NCBI GenBank assembly: GCA_031257955.1
Contig: JAIRNQ010000232.1
Span: forward strand, 1-22,393
DNA from: Deltaproteobacteria bacterium
Lineage (GTDB): Bacteria > Desulfobacterota > Desulfarculia > Adiutricales > Adiutricaceae
DNA length: 22,393 nucleotides
Direction: 5' to 3'
Positions 1 to 7,591 of the stretch are shown here, piece after piece. A model generated the notes under the pieces. The model saw nothing but the letters and a program-made list of their open reading frames with translations. It ran no database searches and was not told where the DNA came from. How positions within the stretch are numbered: position 1 is the first letter of the stretch; every line of letters starts with the position of its first letter. The translations under genes and the position numbers were made by a program.

Positions 1-381
1 GCCTATTACCATACGCAATTCATTTCGGCCATGCGCTTTGCCGGCTGCGAAATCGACTCCGAGGGTTCGGTTGGCGACGGTAAATTTGACGCCCATTGGA
101 AGGCCTCCGACCAATTGGAATTTGTTTTTGAGATTAAATACGTACCCAAAAAAATTGACAAAAGCCATGAACGTACCGAAACGCAATTAAAAAATGAGAT
201 GGTTGCCGCCGCCGAAACGGCCATGAAGCAAATAGAGGAGAGGGGCTACGCTAAAAAATACAAGATCCCAGCCTCCCATCGGCTGCCCGGGGACCGACCC
301 GGGGCCCAAATATACAAGGCTGCCTTGGTGGTTGGCGGGCGCACGAAAGTTCTAATCAAGTTTAAAAAAGATGATAATTAG
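1..381 (+). CDS. C-terminal part of an AAA-ATPase-like / PD-(D/E)XK nuclease-domain protein (5' truncated by window)
   Basis: The reading frame is open from base 1 and ends at TAG 379-381, so the N-terminus lies outside the window; an internal ATG at 31 should not be taken as the start. The visible 126 residues have the signature of the C-terminal nuclease domain in the AAA-ATPase-like/PDDEXK_9 (DUF1703) family: YYHTQF, a 'GCEIDSE' strand, then GDGKFD with the acidic residue, and FEIKY as the E-x-K part of the active site, followed by the helix QIEERGYAKKY. Family members pair an N-terminal P-loop ATPase with this restriction-type nuclease fold. They are common, often multicopy, in anaerobes, and their biological role is not established. 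The gene is AT-richer than the genes from 7.6 kb onward and is followed 323 bp later by a KAP NTPase on the same strand. Confidence 0.75.
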   Translation, partial: AYYHTQFISAMRFAGCEIDSEGSVGDGKFDAHWKASDQLEFVFEIKYVPKKIDKSHERTETQLKNEMVAAAETAMKQIEERGYAKKYKIPASHRLPGDRPGAQIYKAALVVGGRTKVLIKFKKDDN

Positions 382-704
382 GGCTAATTTCCATCGTTTC
401 GCACCGTCGCCCCAATAACTTGAAAATCTCCAGTACTTAAAGACTCGTCGCTACCGGTACTACGAAAAAATTGGTTGTTGCATAATCAAAGACAAAATGT
501 TCTAGATTTTAACCGTCCCTATCCCGATTCTGCCTTATGGGTTAAGATTTATAATAGGAATCCCATTGCCAAAATAAGTTCTTTTCTTTTACCAAACTCT
601 CTGGTAGAATCTCTATATCTGTTTATTTTCCTTTTGAAACATCAGTTGTAAATTGCCACCGAAAGCGGACTAAGGCTTAGTTTGGAGCAAGAAGGAACTC
701 TAAT
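382..704. other. 323-bp AT-rich spacer upstream of the KAP NTPase gene
   Basis: No supported ORF. The stretch is AT-rich and contains TATAAT-like words (for example around 549-556) but no -35/-10 pair with proper spacing that I would call. It presumably carries the 3' end of the nuclease gene and the promoter of the KAP gene. Confidence 0.5.
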
Positions 705-2804
705 ATGAGCGAAGGGATAATCCAAAACAATATACTGTGGAATAGCTGCCTAAGCGATCGACCCTTGGCAGATAAATACCAAGACAGACTTAACATCGAA
801 AACTATGTGTCTGGCTTGGGCAATTTTATTGTTTCCGGCGATACCCCACTAACTATCGGCGTCCAAGGTCCTTGGGGCAGCGGTAAAACCAGCCTTATTA
901 ATTTGCTTAAGAATAACCTTGAGCGCACCCCAGATGCCTATCGTCCTATCTGCCTCTTCGTTAACGCCTGGGAACATTCTTTGCTCCAAGGAAAGGGTTT
1001 CAAGACTGAGATAACTTTGAGCCTTCTTAAGGGTTTGCTTGAGGCTATGAGGGACAGGATCGCTCAACTATCAGACGAATACTGTGAAGGCAAAAGGCTT
1101 AAGAATGTGCCTTTGGATGGTTCCGCCAATATAATGCCTACGTACTCGATTGATGCCGAAGTTCGTAAAGAGGCTTTATCAGATACTGGGCCTTTATCCA
1201 AAGCCTTGGGTTTCGTGACCGCGATTGGCGCGATGGTCGCTCGCCAAGGATTGAAAATAGCGCTTGGACAGATTGGAGACCTTTTAAACGTCGAGAGTGT
1301 GTCGACAGAGGTTGCGAAACAAAACCAAAAATCCGAAACAATACTTGAAACGGCGTCCATGGCTAAAGCGATTCGCGATATTCGCCGGAGCATCGCTGAA
1401 ACGGTGAGCCTGATTTCACTAAAAACCCCATATAAAAGGTTTGTTATATTTATTGACGATTTGGATAGGGTCAGCCCCGAAGTGGCGGTTGAAATCCTCG
1501 ACGTGACCAAAAACATTTTCGACATCAGCGGCTGCGTTTTTGTTTTAGCCATCGACTACGAGGTCGTCGTTAAGGGTTTGGCGGGCAAGTTCGGGGAGCG
1601 TTCGAAAGATAACGAGCATGAGTTTAGGCAATATTTCGACAAAATTATACAAATACCCTTTCACATGCCGGTTGGCGCTTATGACAAGTTCGTCAGGGAT
1701 TTTTTGCTTGAATGCCTGAAACGAACCTTCAACGTTGACTTAAGCCTATGGCCGCTGGCCAGCCAAGAAAACCTTAAAAAAACCGCCCTAGCCACGACCG
1801 ACGGGATACCCAGAAGCCTTAAACGCATAGTTAACACCATGTCCCTTTTGCGATTCGTGGAGTCCAGCTGTCAGACGCCGGAAATGGCAGCCAAAGAGCC
1901 TGAACAATTGGAGTTGGAGAGCCAATTTATAATTATCGCCTTAAATATCGCCTTCCCGGAGATTTCCAAACGGTTAATGGCCCAGCCGTTGTTTACGGGC
2001 TGGAACTACGACCAGTTGGCCGAAATTTGGGCGCTTCCCCCTGTGGCCGAGGTAAACGATAGAGTGGGGGCCTATGGTGAACTCTTTGACGAGGAATGGG
2101 AAAAGGTAGTTTTTGGTCTCTGCCAGCAGAGCTTTTGGCTGAAATCCAGGGCCGCCGCCGTCTCGACGACGCTGAATTGTTTGCGTCAGGCTTTAAGGGG
2201 AGGCGACCAAACAGACGGCAACATGCCCGCTTTGACCGACGGCGACGCACAACGCTTATTTACCCTGTTAGAGAGCATCAGGATTGTTTCGGTGGAAGAC
2301 AATTTACCCAGCCCGAAGGTTAGCGAAAAGGGCGTCAAAAATGATCAGGTCACCCAATTTTGCCGGCGTTTCCATGAGTTGCTGTACGACGAGTTTCCCG
2401 ATGAATTGCATCCCCAGGACGATAATAAATACGCCAAAAGAGAAGGAAAATTTCGAACATATACTTTGCCTTGGGTATATGCGTCCCTTGATACAGGTAT
2501 CAAATGCAAGCTTTATATCTTTTGGTCGACTGAAAACTGCGCTTTATATATTGGCTTTGATTTAGAATTTAAGACAGGAATTATAAATAGAACCCAAAAA
2601 AGACATGTCTGTGACATAGTCAAGGATTCCACACAAGAGATTATTTTAGATAATGAATTCTCTGATACGCAATTTTATGAGGTTCTATCGGAAAATTTTA
2701 CGATGGACAGGTTTAAGTCTACCAATCCGGAAAGATTTCTCAACCAAGCCGTCCGACATTGCCAATGGTTGAGAGAGATTGGCAAAAATAAGCCCTGGAG
2801 ATAA
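705..2804 (+). CDS. KAP family P-loop NTPase with uncharacterised C-terminal region
   Basis: A 699-residue protein starting at ATG 705, preceded by an AGAAGGA-type ribosome binding site about 8 bases upstream. Walker A is GPWGSGKTS (residues 55-63). Walker B is FVIFIDD at about 246-252, followed by LDR (253-255), the usual KAP pattern. After it come the VFVLAIDYEVV strand and the FRQYFDKIIQIPFHMP segment, both typical of KAP P-loop domains (PF07693). Unlike many KAP proteins, it has no convincing pair of transmembrane helices in the insertion (only weakly hydrophobic stretches near residues 165-195), so it is probably soluble. Residues from about 540 to the end form an alpha/beta region (TYTLPWVY, KLYIFW, LYIGFDLEF) that I do not recognise. 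KAP NTPases include phage-exclusion proteins such as PifA and are often found with defence genes; a defence role here is inference. The upstream neighbour is a PD-(D/E)XK family gene. Confidence 0.85.
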   Translation: MSEGIIQNNILWNSCLSDRPLADKYQDRLNIENYVSGLGNFIVSGDTPLTIGVQGPWGSGKTSLINLLKNNLERTPDAYRPICLFVNAWEHSLLQGKGFKTEITLSLLKGLLEAMRDRIAQLSDEYCEGKRLKNVPLDGSANIMPTYSIDAEVRKEALSDTGPLSKALGFVTAIGAMVARQGLKIALGQIGDLLNVESVSTEVAKQNQKSETILETASMAKAIRDIRRSIAETVSLISLKTPYKRFVIFIDDLDRVSPEVAVEILDVTKNIFDISGCVFVLAIDYEVVVKGLAGKFGERSKDNEHEFRQYFDKIIQIPFHMPVGAYDKFVRDFLLECLKRTFNVDLSLWPLASQENLKKTALATTDGIPRSLKRIVNTMSLLRFVESSCQTPEMAAKEPEQLELESQFIIIALNIAFPEISKRLMAQPLFTGWNYDQLAEIWALPPVAEVNDRVGAYGELFDEEWEKVVFGLCQQSFWLKSRAAAVSTTLNCLRQALRGGDQTDGNMPALTDGDAQRLFTLLESIRIVSVEDNLPSPKVSEKGVKNDQVTQFCRRFHELLYDEFPDELHPQDDNKYAKREGKFRTYTLPWVYASLDTGIKCKLYIFWSTENCALYIGFDLEFKTGIINRTQKRHVCDIVKDSTQEIILDNEFSDTQFYEVLSENFTMDRFKSTNPERFLNQAVRHCQWLREIGKNKPWR

Positions 2805-3003
2805 TCTTAGATTCCGCTGACTACTCTTTTCTAATAGTCATGCCTAGACAGTCTTTGGCCTTCGCATGATAATTCTATCATTTGGCCGCCCCGTTGCCGG
2901 TCCCAAACAAATGCGGGGTTACCGCCTAGGCCCATAAAACCAAAAAAAATCAACGATACAAGGCACTAGACGGTTTAGCCTTTCGGAGTAGTTTTTGTTC
3001 GCG

Positions 3004-3384
3004 TTAGGCTGGTCCGTGGATTTCGGTATTTTTTATAGACGTCACTTTATTGCGCTCGTCCACGAAAACGACCGTCGGGCGGTGGGTTTTGGCCTCAGCG
3101 GGGCCCATGTGACAAAAGGACATGATTATGGCCTTGTCGCCCTTGGAGACGAGTCTGGCCGCCGCCCCGTTGACGCAAATAAGCCCGCTACCCTTGGGAC
3201 CGGAAATGCAATAAGTTTCAAATCGACTGCCATTATCTATATCCACGACCAAGACTTTTTCATATTCAACCAAATTTGCCGCTTCAAGCATTTCGCTATC
3301 TATAGTAATACTTCCGACATAGTTTAATTCAGTCTGATTTATAGTCCCTCGGTGAATCTTAGACTTTAAAAGAGATATTTCCAT
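3004..3384 (-). CDS. panD: Aspartate 1-decarboxylase (pyruvoyl enzyme precursor)
   Basis: A 126-residue protein, the normal length for PanD. It decarboxylates L-aspartate to beta-alanine for pantothenate and coenzyme A synthesis in the cytosol. The proenzyme cleaves itself between Gly24 and Ser25, and Ser25 becomes the pyruvoyl cofactor. The sequence has YVGSITID with G24-S25 at exactly the expected positions, and also keeps K9, H11, Y22, R54, T57, Y58, N72 and the following G-A-A-A, matching the E. coli enzyme's functional residues. The start ATG at 3384 has an AGGA ribosome binding site about 8 bases upstream. It stands alone: no panB or panC is nearby. It converges on the KAP gene across a 199-bp spacer. 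Confidence 0.96.
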   Translation of the reverse strand: MEISLLKSKIHRGTINQTELNYVGSITIDSEMLEAANLVEYEKVLVVDIDNGSRFETYCISGPKGSGLICVNGAAARLVSKGDKAIIMSFCHMGPAEAKTHRPTVVFVDERNKVTSIKNTEIHGPA

Positions 3385-4023
3385 CGTTTAAATCCTATTC
3401 TAAATGTTTTCATGTTATTATTAAGGCAGTTAACATAGTCTTAAACCTTTAAAATTATCACTTAGACAAAATAGTTAACCAATAAGCCTAGTCTTTCTAG
3501 GCTTTTGGCAAAGCCGGATCGGCCCGCGACGGCGCAAAACTGGACAATGATCCAGCAAGTTTCAAAGCGAGGCCAGGACAATTGGCTTGGGCCCGGAGGG
3601 GGTGTTACTAAAGCGGCCGGGGCTTAACCGTAACTAAATTGCCACTGACTTACATATTGCCGAAGATCTGGGTTTAGGTCGTTCACAACGATTCTAACAG
3701 TTGGAGTTGGCAGTATAAAATATCTGCCTAACTTTTACAACGGTCTTTTTTGAGAAACTCCCCGAATCCTCGCCTTAAGAAAGGGTAACCTCACTGCGTG
3801 GGTTGGCCGGCGCGGGGTTCTATTTTGGCGTTATATTTGGCTTTGGCCAAGAGTTATTTTAAGGAAACGATTTTTAGTGTATTTGAATATACAGTAATTT
3901 TTGAAGCGGCCACCAATTTGTCTATAGAAAACTGACTGTTTATAAAGATAGTCCCTGCTGGGTAGCGTCACTGGAGAGACCCTGGCACCCTGGGGTCGCT
4001 TGGACCTTGGTGGGGTGGGGTAG
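3385..4023. other. Spacer between panD and the terminator of the alpha/beta hydrolase gene
   Basis: No supported protein gene. The part next to panD (about 3385-3480) is AT-rich and probably holds its promoter, though I cannot assign clear boxes. An 8-bp-stem hairpin lies at 3484-3504 and a 5-bp inverted repeat (GGCAG/CTGCC) at 3709-3728. Predicted ORFs here lack ribosome binding sites and protein-like composition. Confidence 0.5.
3484..3506. repeat. Hairpin, AAGCCTAG-TCTTT-CTAGGCTT
   Basis: A perfect 8-bp stem (3484-3491 with 3497-3504) and a 5-base loop, followed on the + strand by only two more T. It lies about 100 bp upstream of the panD start. It could be a weak terminator or a regulatory hairpin; the T-tract is too short to call it a terminator. 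Confidence 0.4.
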
Positions 4024-4065
4024 AAAAAACCCGGCGGTTGTCCGGAAAAGAGGAAAACCGCCGGG
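4024..4065 (-). terminator. Rho-independent terminator of the alpha/beta hydrolase gene
   Basis: Read on the - strand: a 10-bp GC-rich perfect stem (CCCGGCGGTT with AACCGCCGGG, arms 4056-4065 and 4030-4039), a 16-base loop, then six T (the AAAAAA at 4024-4029 on the + strand). It lies 83 bp beyond the hydrolase stop codon, in the right orientation to end that transcript. Confidence 0.85.
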
Positions 4066-4147
4066 GAGAGTGGGCCGTCCCTGAAGCGTAGTGGCCGTAT
4101 GCGTGGCCTTTCGCGGTTGGGCATAATTGCAATGGGGCAAGGGTAGA

Positions 4148-5104
4148 TTAATTGGGCTGTCTGGTAATGAATTCAAAAACGGACTCACGAAACTCCTTGT
4201 AGTGCGGCCTCTCCACGTAGAGTGAGTGTCCGGCGTCTTTGAAAACCCTAAGCTCGGCGCCGCCGGGGAAGGTGGACGCGGCTTCTTTCACCAGATCGAT
4301 TGAAACGTAGGAGTCCTTGGAACCGACGATGAGCAAGGTCGGGACCTTGATCTGGGCGGTCGGGATCAGGCGGTTATTGGGTGACACGAAAAGGTCTCGG
4401 CGGCCGCCGTTGGGTACCGGGTGGTTGTCGTATTTAAGGCAGTTAGCGGCAAAGAGTTTAACGACTCCATCATCGGTGATGGCCGGATCGATTACCCCGC
4501 TTTCATTGCGCTGGAAATCTTCATCGGCGCCCTTACAGGGTTCGGTCTTAAAGGCGTCGGTTACGTAAACCTTATCCAGACCGGCCACGATCGGGGCATA
4601 GAGGACGAGGGAACGGATTTTTTCCGGATACTTGGCCGCAAAACGACCGCCCGTGACCGTGCCCCAGCTCCAACCCAAAACGTCAATCTTGGACTGTCCG
4701 CTGGCCTTGATGATGTAGTCAACGGCGGCGTTGATGTCCTCGGCGGCGTAGTCGGAATCCGGCTGGAAGCCGTTCTCAAGAACCCCGCTGCGGGCGTAGC
4801 CGGCGATATCCAGGATCCAAACGGCGTAACCTTGCCCGGCGAGCCACCTGGTCAGACTGTAATCCTCAAAGTCAATGTCAAACTCATGTGAAGAAAAGGT
4901 TAGGCCGTGGACGAGAAGGATGTTTCCGATTGGGGGTTTAGACTCGTCAATGTAGCTATGGAGAAATAGTTTGACGCCGTTGCGCTCAAGGTCGTGGTCT
5001 TTTTCGGTGAGTGCCGCGGCGCTGACTTCAAAGGCAAAGGTTAAGACGGGCAAAAAGCTTAAAGCTAGATGCCCAATATAGCGAAAAACTCTATAATGTC
5101 GCAT
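4148..5104 (-). CDS. Secreted alpha/beta-fold hydrolase
   Basis: A 318-residue protein with a Sec-type signal peptide (basic RHYRVFR, hydrophobic LALSFLPVLTFAF, likely cleavage after VSA near residue 29). The mature part is a canonical alpha/beta hydrolase: oxyanion strand LLVHG (63-67), nucleophile elbow GWSWG (144-148, Ser146), acid in VGSKDSYVS (Asp264) and catalytic His293 in DAGHSLYVERP. It therefore probably hydrolyses an ester or amide outside the cytoplasmic membrane; the substrate cannot be told from sequence. The start ATG at 5104 has an AGGAG ribosome binding site 6 bases upstream. It is monocistronic, ending at a strong terminator at 4024-4065. Two cysteines (190 and 222) could form a disulfide after export. 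Confidence 0.88.
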   Translation of the reverse strand: MRHYRVFRYIGHLALSFLPVLTFAFEVSAAALTEKDHDLERNGVKLFLHSYIDESKPPIGNILLVHGLTFSSHEFDIDFEDYSLTRWLAGQGYAVWILDIAGYARSGVLENGFQPDSDYAAEDINAAVDYIIKASGQSKIDVLGWSWGTVTGGRFAAKYPEKIRSLVLYAPIVAGLDKVYVTDAFKTEPCKGADEDFQRNESGVIDPAITDDGVVKLFAANCLKYDNHPVPNGGRRDLFVSPNNRLIPTAQIKVPTLLIVGSKDSYVSIDLVKEAASTFPGGAELRVFKDAGHSLYVERPHYKEFRESVFEFITRQPN

Positions 5105-5648
5105 AATCGCTCCTATAATGAAAACTTATCGTAGCGAGGACACATATTTAGGTGCCAAAATACTTTATGCGGAATTGATACATATATTCTTTGGAAGGAA
5201 AAGACCAGGAAAGAAATGACAAGCCTATTTTGAAAGCCTGGGCGCCAAGCGATAATATAATATGGGTGGGGTTCCAACGGTGAAAATTATTATCAAGAAC
5301 AAACCATTATGGCAAGAAATGAATCGGGGGATCGGGTGGTACGGGGGTGGGAGACCGGGGAACGGCCCGGGTCGGATCCGGCCTTATCGGGCCAGTTTTG
5401 GCTATTTTAGGCCCAATATTGCTACTTGGCCCAAATTTCGGCTATCCGGTTAACGAACCGGGAAAGCCTTGACGACAATTGAGGAGACGGACAATGGGCG
5501 ACGAACCGGCCAACCGAAGGCCTCTTAGGCCCAGCAAGCTCGGTAAACTGACTGGGAATAACCCCGCATCGGGTGGGAGACCAAGGAAGTAACTGGCCAC
5601 CAGCTTGGGGTCCTTGGGCGGCCTTGGCGGCCATGGCCATTTGGGAGA
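5105..5648. other. Spacer between the hydrolase and transporter-operon genes
   Basis: No supported gene in about 540 bp. It begins AT-rich (the hydrolase promoter side) and becomes G-rich after 5320. A 63-codon ORF on the + strand at 5262-5453 has no ribosome binding site and an implausible composition. A short shared word (ATCGGGTGG plus GGGAGACC) occurs near 5330-5360 and again near 5566-5582. Confidence 0.45.
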
Positions 5649-5701
5649 TTAACGGCTTAAGTTGGGGCCCATTCGGGCCCCTTTCGTTTAAGCGCCGTTA
5701 A
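5649..5701 (-). terminator. Long two-part hairpin overlapping the winged-helix gene stop codon
   Basis: Outer arms TTAACGGC (5649-5656) and GCCGTTAA (5694-5701) pair perfectly, continue through TTAA/TTAA with a 2-base bulge, then after an internal loop a GGGGCCC/GGGCCCC stem (5664-5670 with 5675-5681) closes on the 4-base loop ATTC. The right arm includes the stop codon of the winged-helix gene (5698-5700). There is no strong T-tract on the - strand, so it may act as a 3'-end stabiliser or a non-canonical terminator for the transporter operon. Confidence 0.5.
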
Positions 5702-5973
5702 CCCAGATAAGCCAAGTTGCGGTGGCCGGCCTCGGTAACCCTAAAGCGATAGCTTGGTTCCCCAAACTCATCCCAGAAAGGCTCCACGCCTTCGATAAGG
5801 CCGACGGCTTTGATACACATGAGGTGCCACTTCATTTTAGCCGGGCTGAACTGGCCTTCTCCCTTATATTCCGGCTCCAAGGCCACGTATATTTGGCTGG
5901 GCGATAAACTATTCCCTTGGTGTTCGTCTAAGTACTGCAAGATACGCAATCTAAGCGGCAAGGTTCTGGACAT
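5698..5973 (-). CDS. Small winged-helix DNA-binding protein, probable regulator of the adjacent transporter
   Basis: A 91-residue protein consisting almost entirely of a winged helix-turn-helix: helix RLRILQYLDEH (about 8-18), helix SPSQIYVALEP (24-34), recognition-helix region SPAKMKWHLMCIKAVGLIEGV (43-63), then the wing FGEPSYRFRVTEAGH. This resembles MarR/PadR-like or archaeal-type wHTH proteins; I cannot name a family with certainty. The start ATG at 5973 has a perfect AAGGAGG ribosome binding site that overlaps the stop codon of the upstream EamA gene, with a 10-base gap between genes, so the two are cotranscribed and probably translationally coupled. It has no ligand-binding domain, so a role as a regulator of its own operon is inference. 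Confidence 0.75.
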   Translation of the reverse strand: MSRTLPLRLRILQYLDEHQGNSLSPSQIYVALEPEYKGEGQFSPAKMKWHLMCIKAVGLIEGVEPFWDEFGEPSYRFRVTEAGHRNLAYLG

Positions 5974-5983
5974 TACGGCCTCC

Positions 5984-7015
5984 TTATACTTTACGAAGCG
6001 AGAAGAGTTCCCTGGGATTGGCGACTACCAATAGAGCCCCAACCACGATTGTGGCCGCGCCCATCAAGGATTGACGGGTCAATTCCTGATCCGTCAACAA
6101 CACGCCCATGATTACCGACCACAAGGCGTAACAAATATTCAGGGCCATGGCCCTGGCCACGCCGGTGCTATTGAGGGCCCGATACCAGAGAATATAGGAG
6201 GTGCCGCCAAACAAACCGGCCAAAGCGGCTACGAGCACGACCGGGGTTTTAAAGGCCGCTATGGTTATGTCCCAGCCGGGGATGGAGCCCATAATTCCGC
6301 TAACGGCCATGATTGGCATAACGATGACCCCAAAAACCACTGTGCTGGTTAGTTCGCGTATACTCAAAACGACGTCGGGGTCGAGGGTATCCATGCCATA
6401 AGTGGAAACGACTCCCTCGGTGGCCCAACCTATGGTAGCCAAACAGCTTAAGGCAATGCCCAGCTTAAAGTTGGGACTCATGGTTTCGTCCGTCGGCGTG
6501 TACCCGATGATCAAGGCACCGGCGATACAGAGGAGAATACCCACCCAAACCCTGGGCGGGTTCTTTTCCTTTAGGAAAATGGTCGAGAAAATCGCGGCCA
6601 GTGCCGGGTAAGTGGCCGTTATCGGCATGGCGTAGGTGGAACCGGCCATGGTAATGCCCAAAAGGGAGCCGCTCATGCCAACGGGCCCACCCATTATGGC
6701 CCCCAGACAAACTATTTTCCCCGGGCGGGTGCGCAGGGTTCTAAAAAACTCTTTGGATTTGCCGTTTATGGCGTTAAAGATGAACACCAAAATCGAAGCG
6801 GCGGCGTCGTGTATCATGGCCAGCGAAAGAGAGGCGGCAATGATTAGGCCAACCATCTCAGACGCCTGGGTGAAGGGATCCTTGAGTGAGGCCGTATAAA
6901 GGGCGGTACCAGATGCCGCCCAAAGCAGACCGGATATCAGGGCGAAACCCAGACCCTTCTTGGCATGTGAAAGCTGGTGGCGATCCAAGGCAATTTGTAG
7001 TTTTTGGTCTTCCAT
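5984..7015 (-). CDS. EamA/DMT-superfamily transporter, 10 TM
   Basis: A 343-residue integral membrane protein with two EamA repeats, roughly residues 22-165 and 185-330, each with five hydrophobic helices. Recognisable segments are the first helix GLGFALISGLLWAASGTALY, the glycine-rich MGGPVGMSGSLLGITMAG, the end of repeat one LAAIFSTIFLKEKNPPRVWVGILLCIAGALIIG, and the second-repeat counterpart LWYRALNSTGVARAMALNICYALWSVIMGVLL. DMT-superfamily carriers export or import metabolites, amino acids or drugs; the substrate is unknown. The start ATG at 7015 has a TAAGGTG ribosome binding site overlapping the stop of a 30-codon ORF upstream. The gene is followed by a winged-helix regulator 10 bases downstream. 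The hydrophobic segment near residues 47-83 with a long following loop (KSKEFFRTLRTRPGK) makes the first repeat longer than usual. Confidence 0.88.
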   Translation of the reverse strand: MEDQKLQIALDRHQLSHAKKGLGFALISGLLWAASGTALYTASLKDPFTQASEMVGLIIAASLSLAMIHDAAASILVFIFNAINGKSKEFFRTLRTRPGKIVCLGAIMGGPVGMSGSLLGITMAGSTYAMPITATYPALAAIFSTIFLKEKNPPRVWVGILLCIAGALIIGYTPTDETMSPNFKLGIALSCLATIGWATEGVVSTYGMDTLDPDVVLSIRELTSTVVFGVIVMPIMAVSGIMGSIPGWDITIAAFKTPVVLVAALAGLFGGTSYILWYRALNSTGVARAMALNICYALWSVIMGVLLTDQELTRQSLMGAATIVVGALLVVANPRELFSLRKV

Positions 7016-7024
7016 AGGGTCACC

Positions 7025-7117
7025 TTAAATCGCGATGGTCGCGGTCTTCGGCGCCCGGGCCAGAGGGACGTTGCCGGTGGGGAAGACGGAAAAAGACAGG
7101 GTTTTCGTGGTGCCCAT
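7025..7117 (-). CDS. 30-residue small ORF at the head of the transporter operon
   Basis: Reads ATG to TAA in 31 codons, starting MGTTKTLSFS and ending TATIAI. A near-ideal ribosome binding site (GGAGG, spacing 6) precedes the ATG at 7117. Only nine bases separate its TAA from the ATG of the EamA transporter, and the transporter's own AGGTG site begins inside that stop codon, so translation of the small ORF would control or couple to transporter synthesis. The peptide has basic residues but no clear membrane helix. I do not recognise it; it may be a regulatory leader peptide or a real small protein. Codon use is GC-rich like the neighbouring genes. Confidence 0.6.
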   Translation of the reverse strand: MGTTKTLSFSVFPTGNVPLARAPKTATIAI

Positions 7118-7591
7118 AGTTTACCTCCAATATGGACGAAAAGGCTCTCATAGATATACGTTAAAGATTATCCCCGTAAAATTAAACAATTACTAGACTT
7201 TAATCATATTTTAATGTTTATTATATTAATATTAAACTTTTAATTACCTATAGCTAGACAAAGAACTTATTATATAGACGATAGAAGCTCCAAGATAGAT
7301 AATACTTCTATCTAGGAGATTTACAGAATTTGAATTTTAGCATGGAATAAATTTAAATCATTTGGGGAATTAATACAATAGGCAATTAGTGTGCCAGAGC
7401 TTGCAACAATGGTATTGGTAAGCTTACTTTTTTGCGTCTGGCCAATACCTTTTTCCCGACCGATCTCCCCATCGGCGGCACCCAAGCTTCGGGCGCTGCC
7501 AGCGGCGATACCAGTGGCAAGGCAGGCGGCGAGCCCGGCCGTAAGGCAGGTGGAGACACTGATGGCGACGCGGGCTTTAATGGGGACGGGA
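7118..7591. other. Spacer upstream of the transporter operon: AT-rich island plus GC-rich low-complexity stretch
   Basis: About 7140-7390 is strikingly AT-rich (long runs of A/T words) and probably carries the transporter-operon promoter, read on the - strand; I cannot assign exact boxes. About 7431-7591 is GC-rich and repetitive: in one + frame it reads a glycine-rich string (GKAGG, RKAGG, GDTDGDAG) with no acceptable start codon, so I do not call a gene. No hisD terminator is obvious. Confidence 0.45.

Noticed and set aside
5105..5165. Sigma54-type promoter upstream of the hydrolase (TTGGCAC on the - strand)
   Set aside because: The -24 element is good, but the -12 GC is missing at the required spacing.
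5262..5453. 63-codon + strand ORF in the spacer between hydrolase and transporter genes
   Set aside because: No ribosome binding site, Gly/Arg/Trp-rich composition driven by G-rich DNA, and no similarity I recognise.
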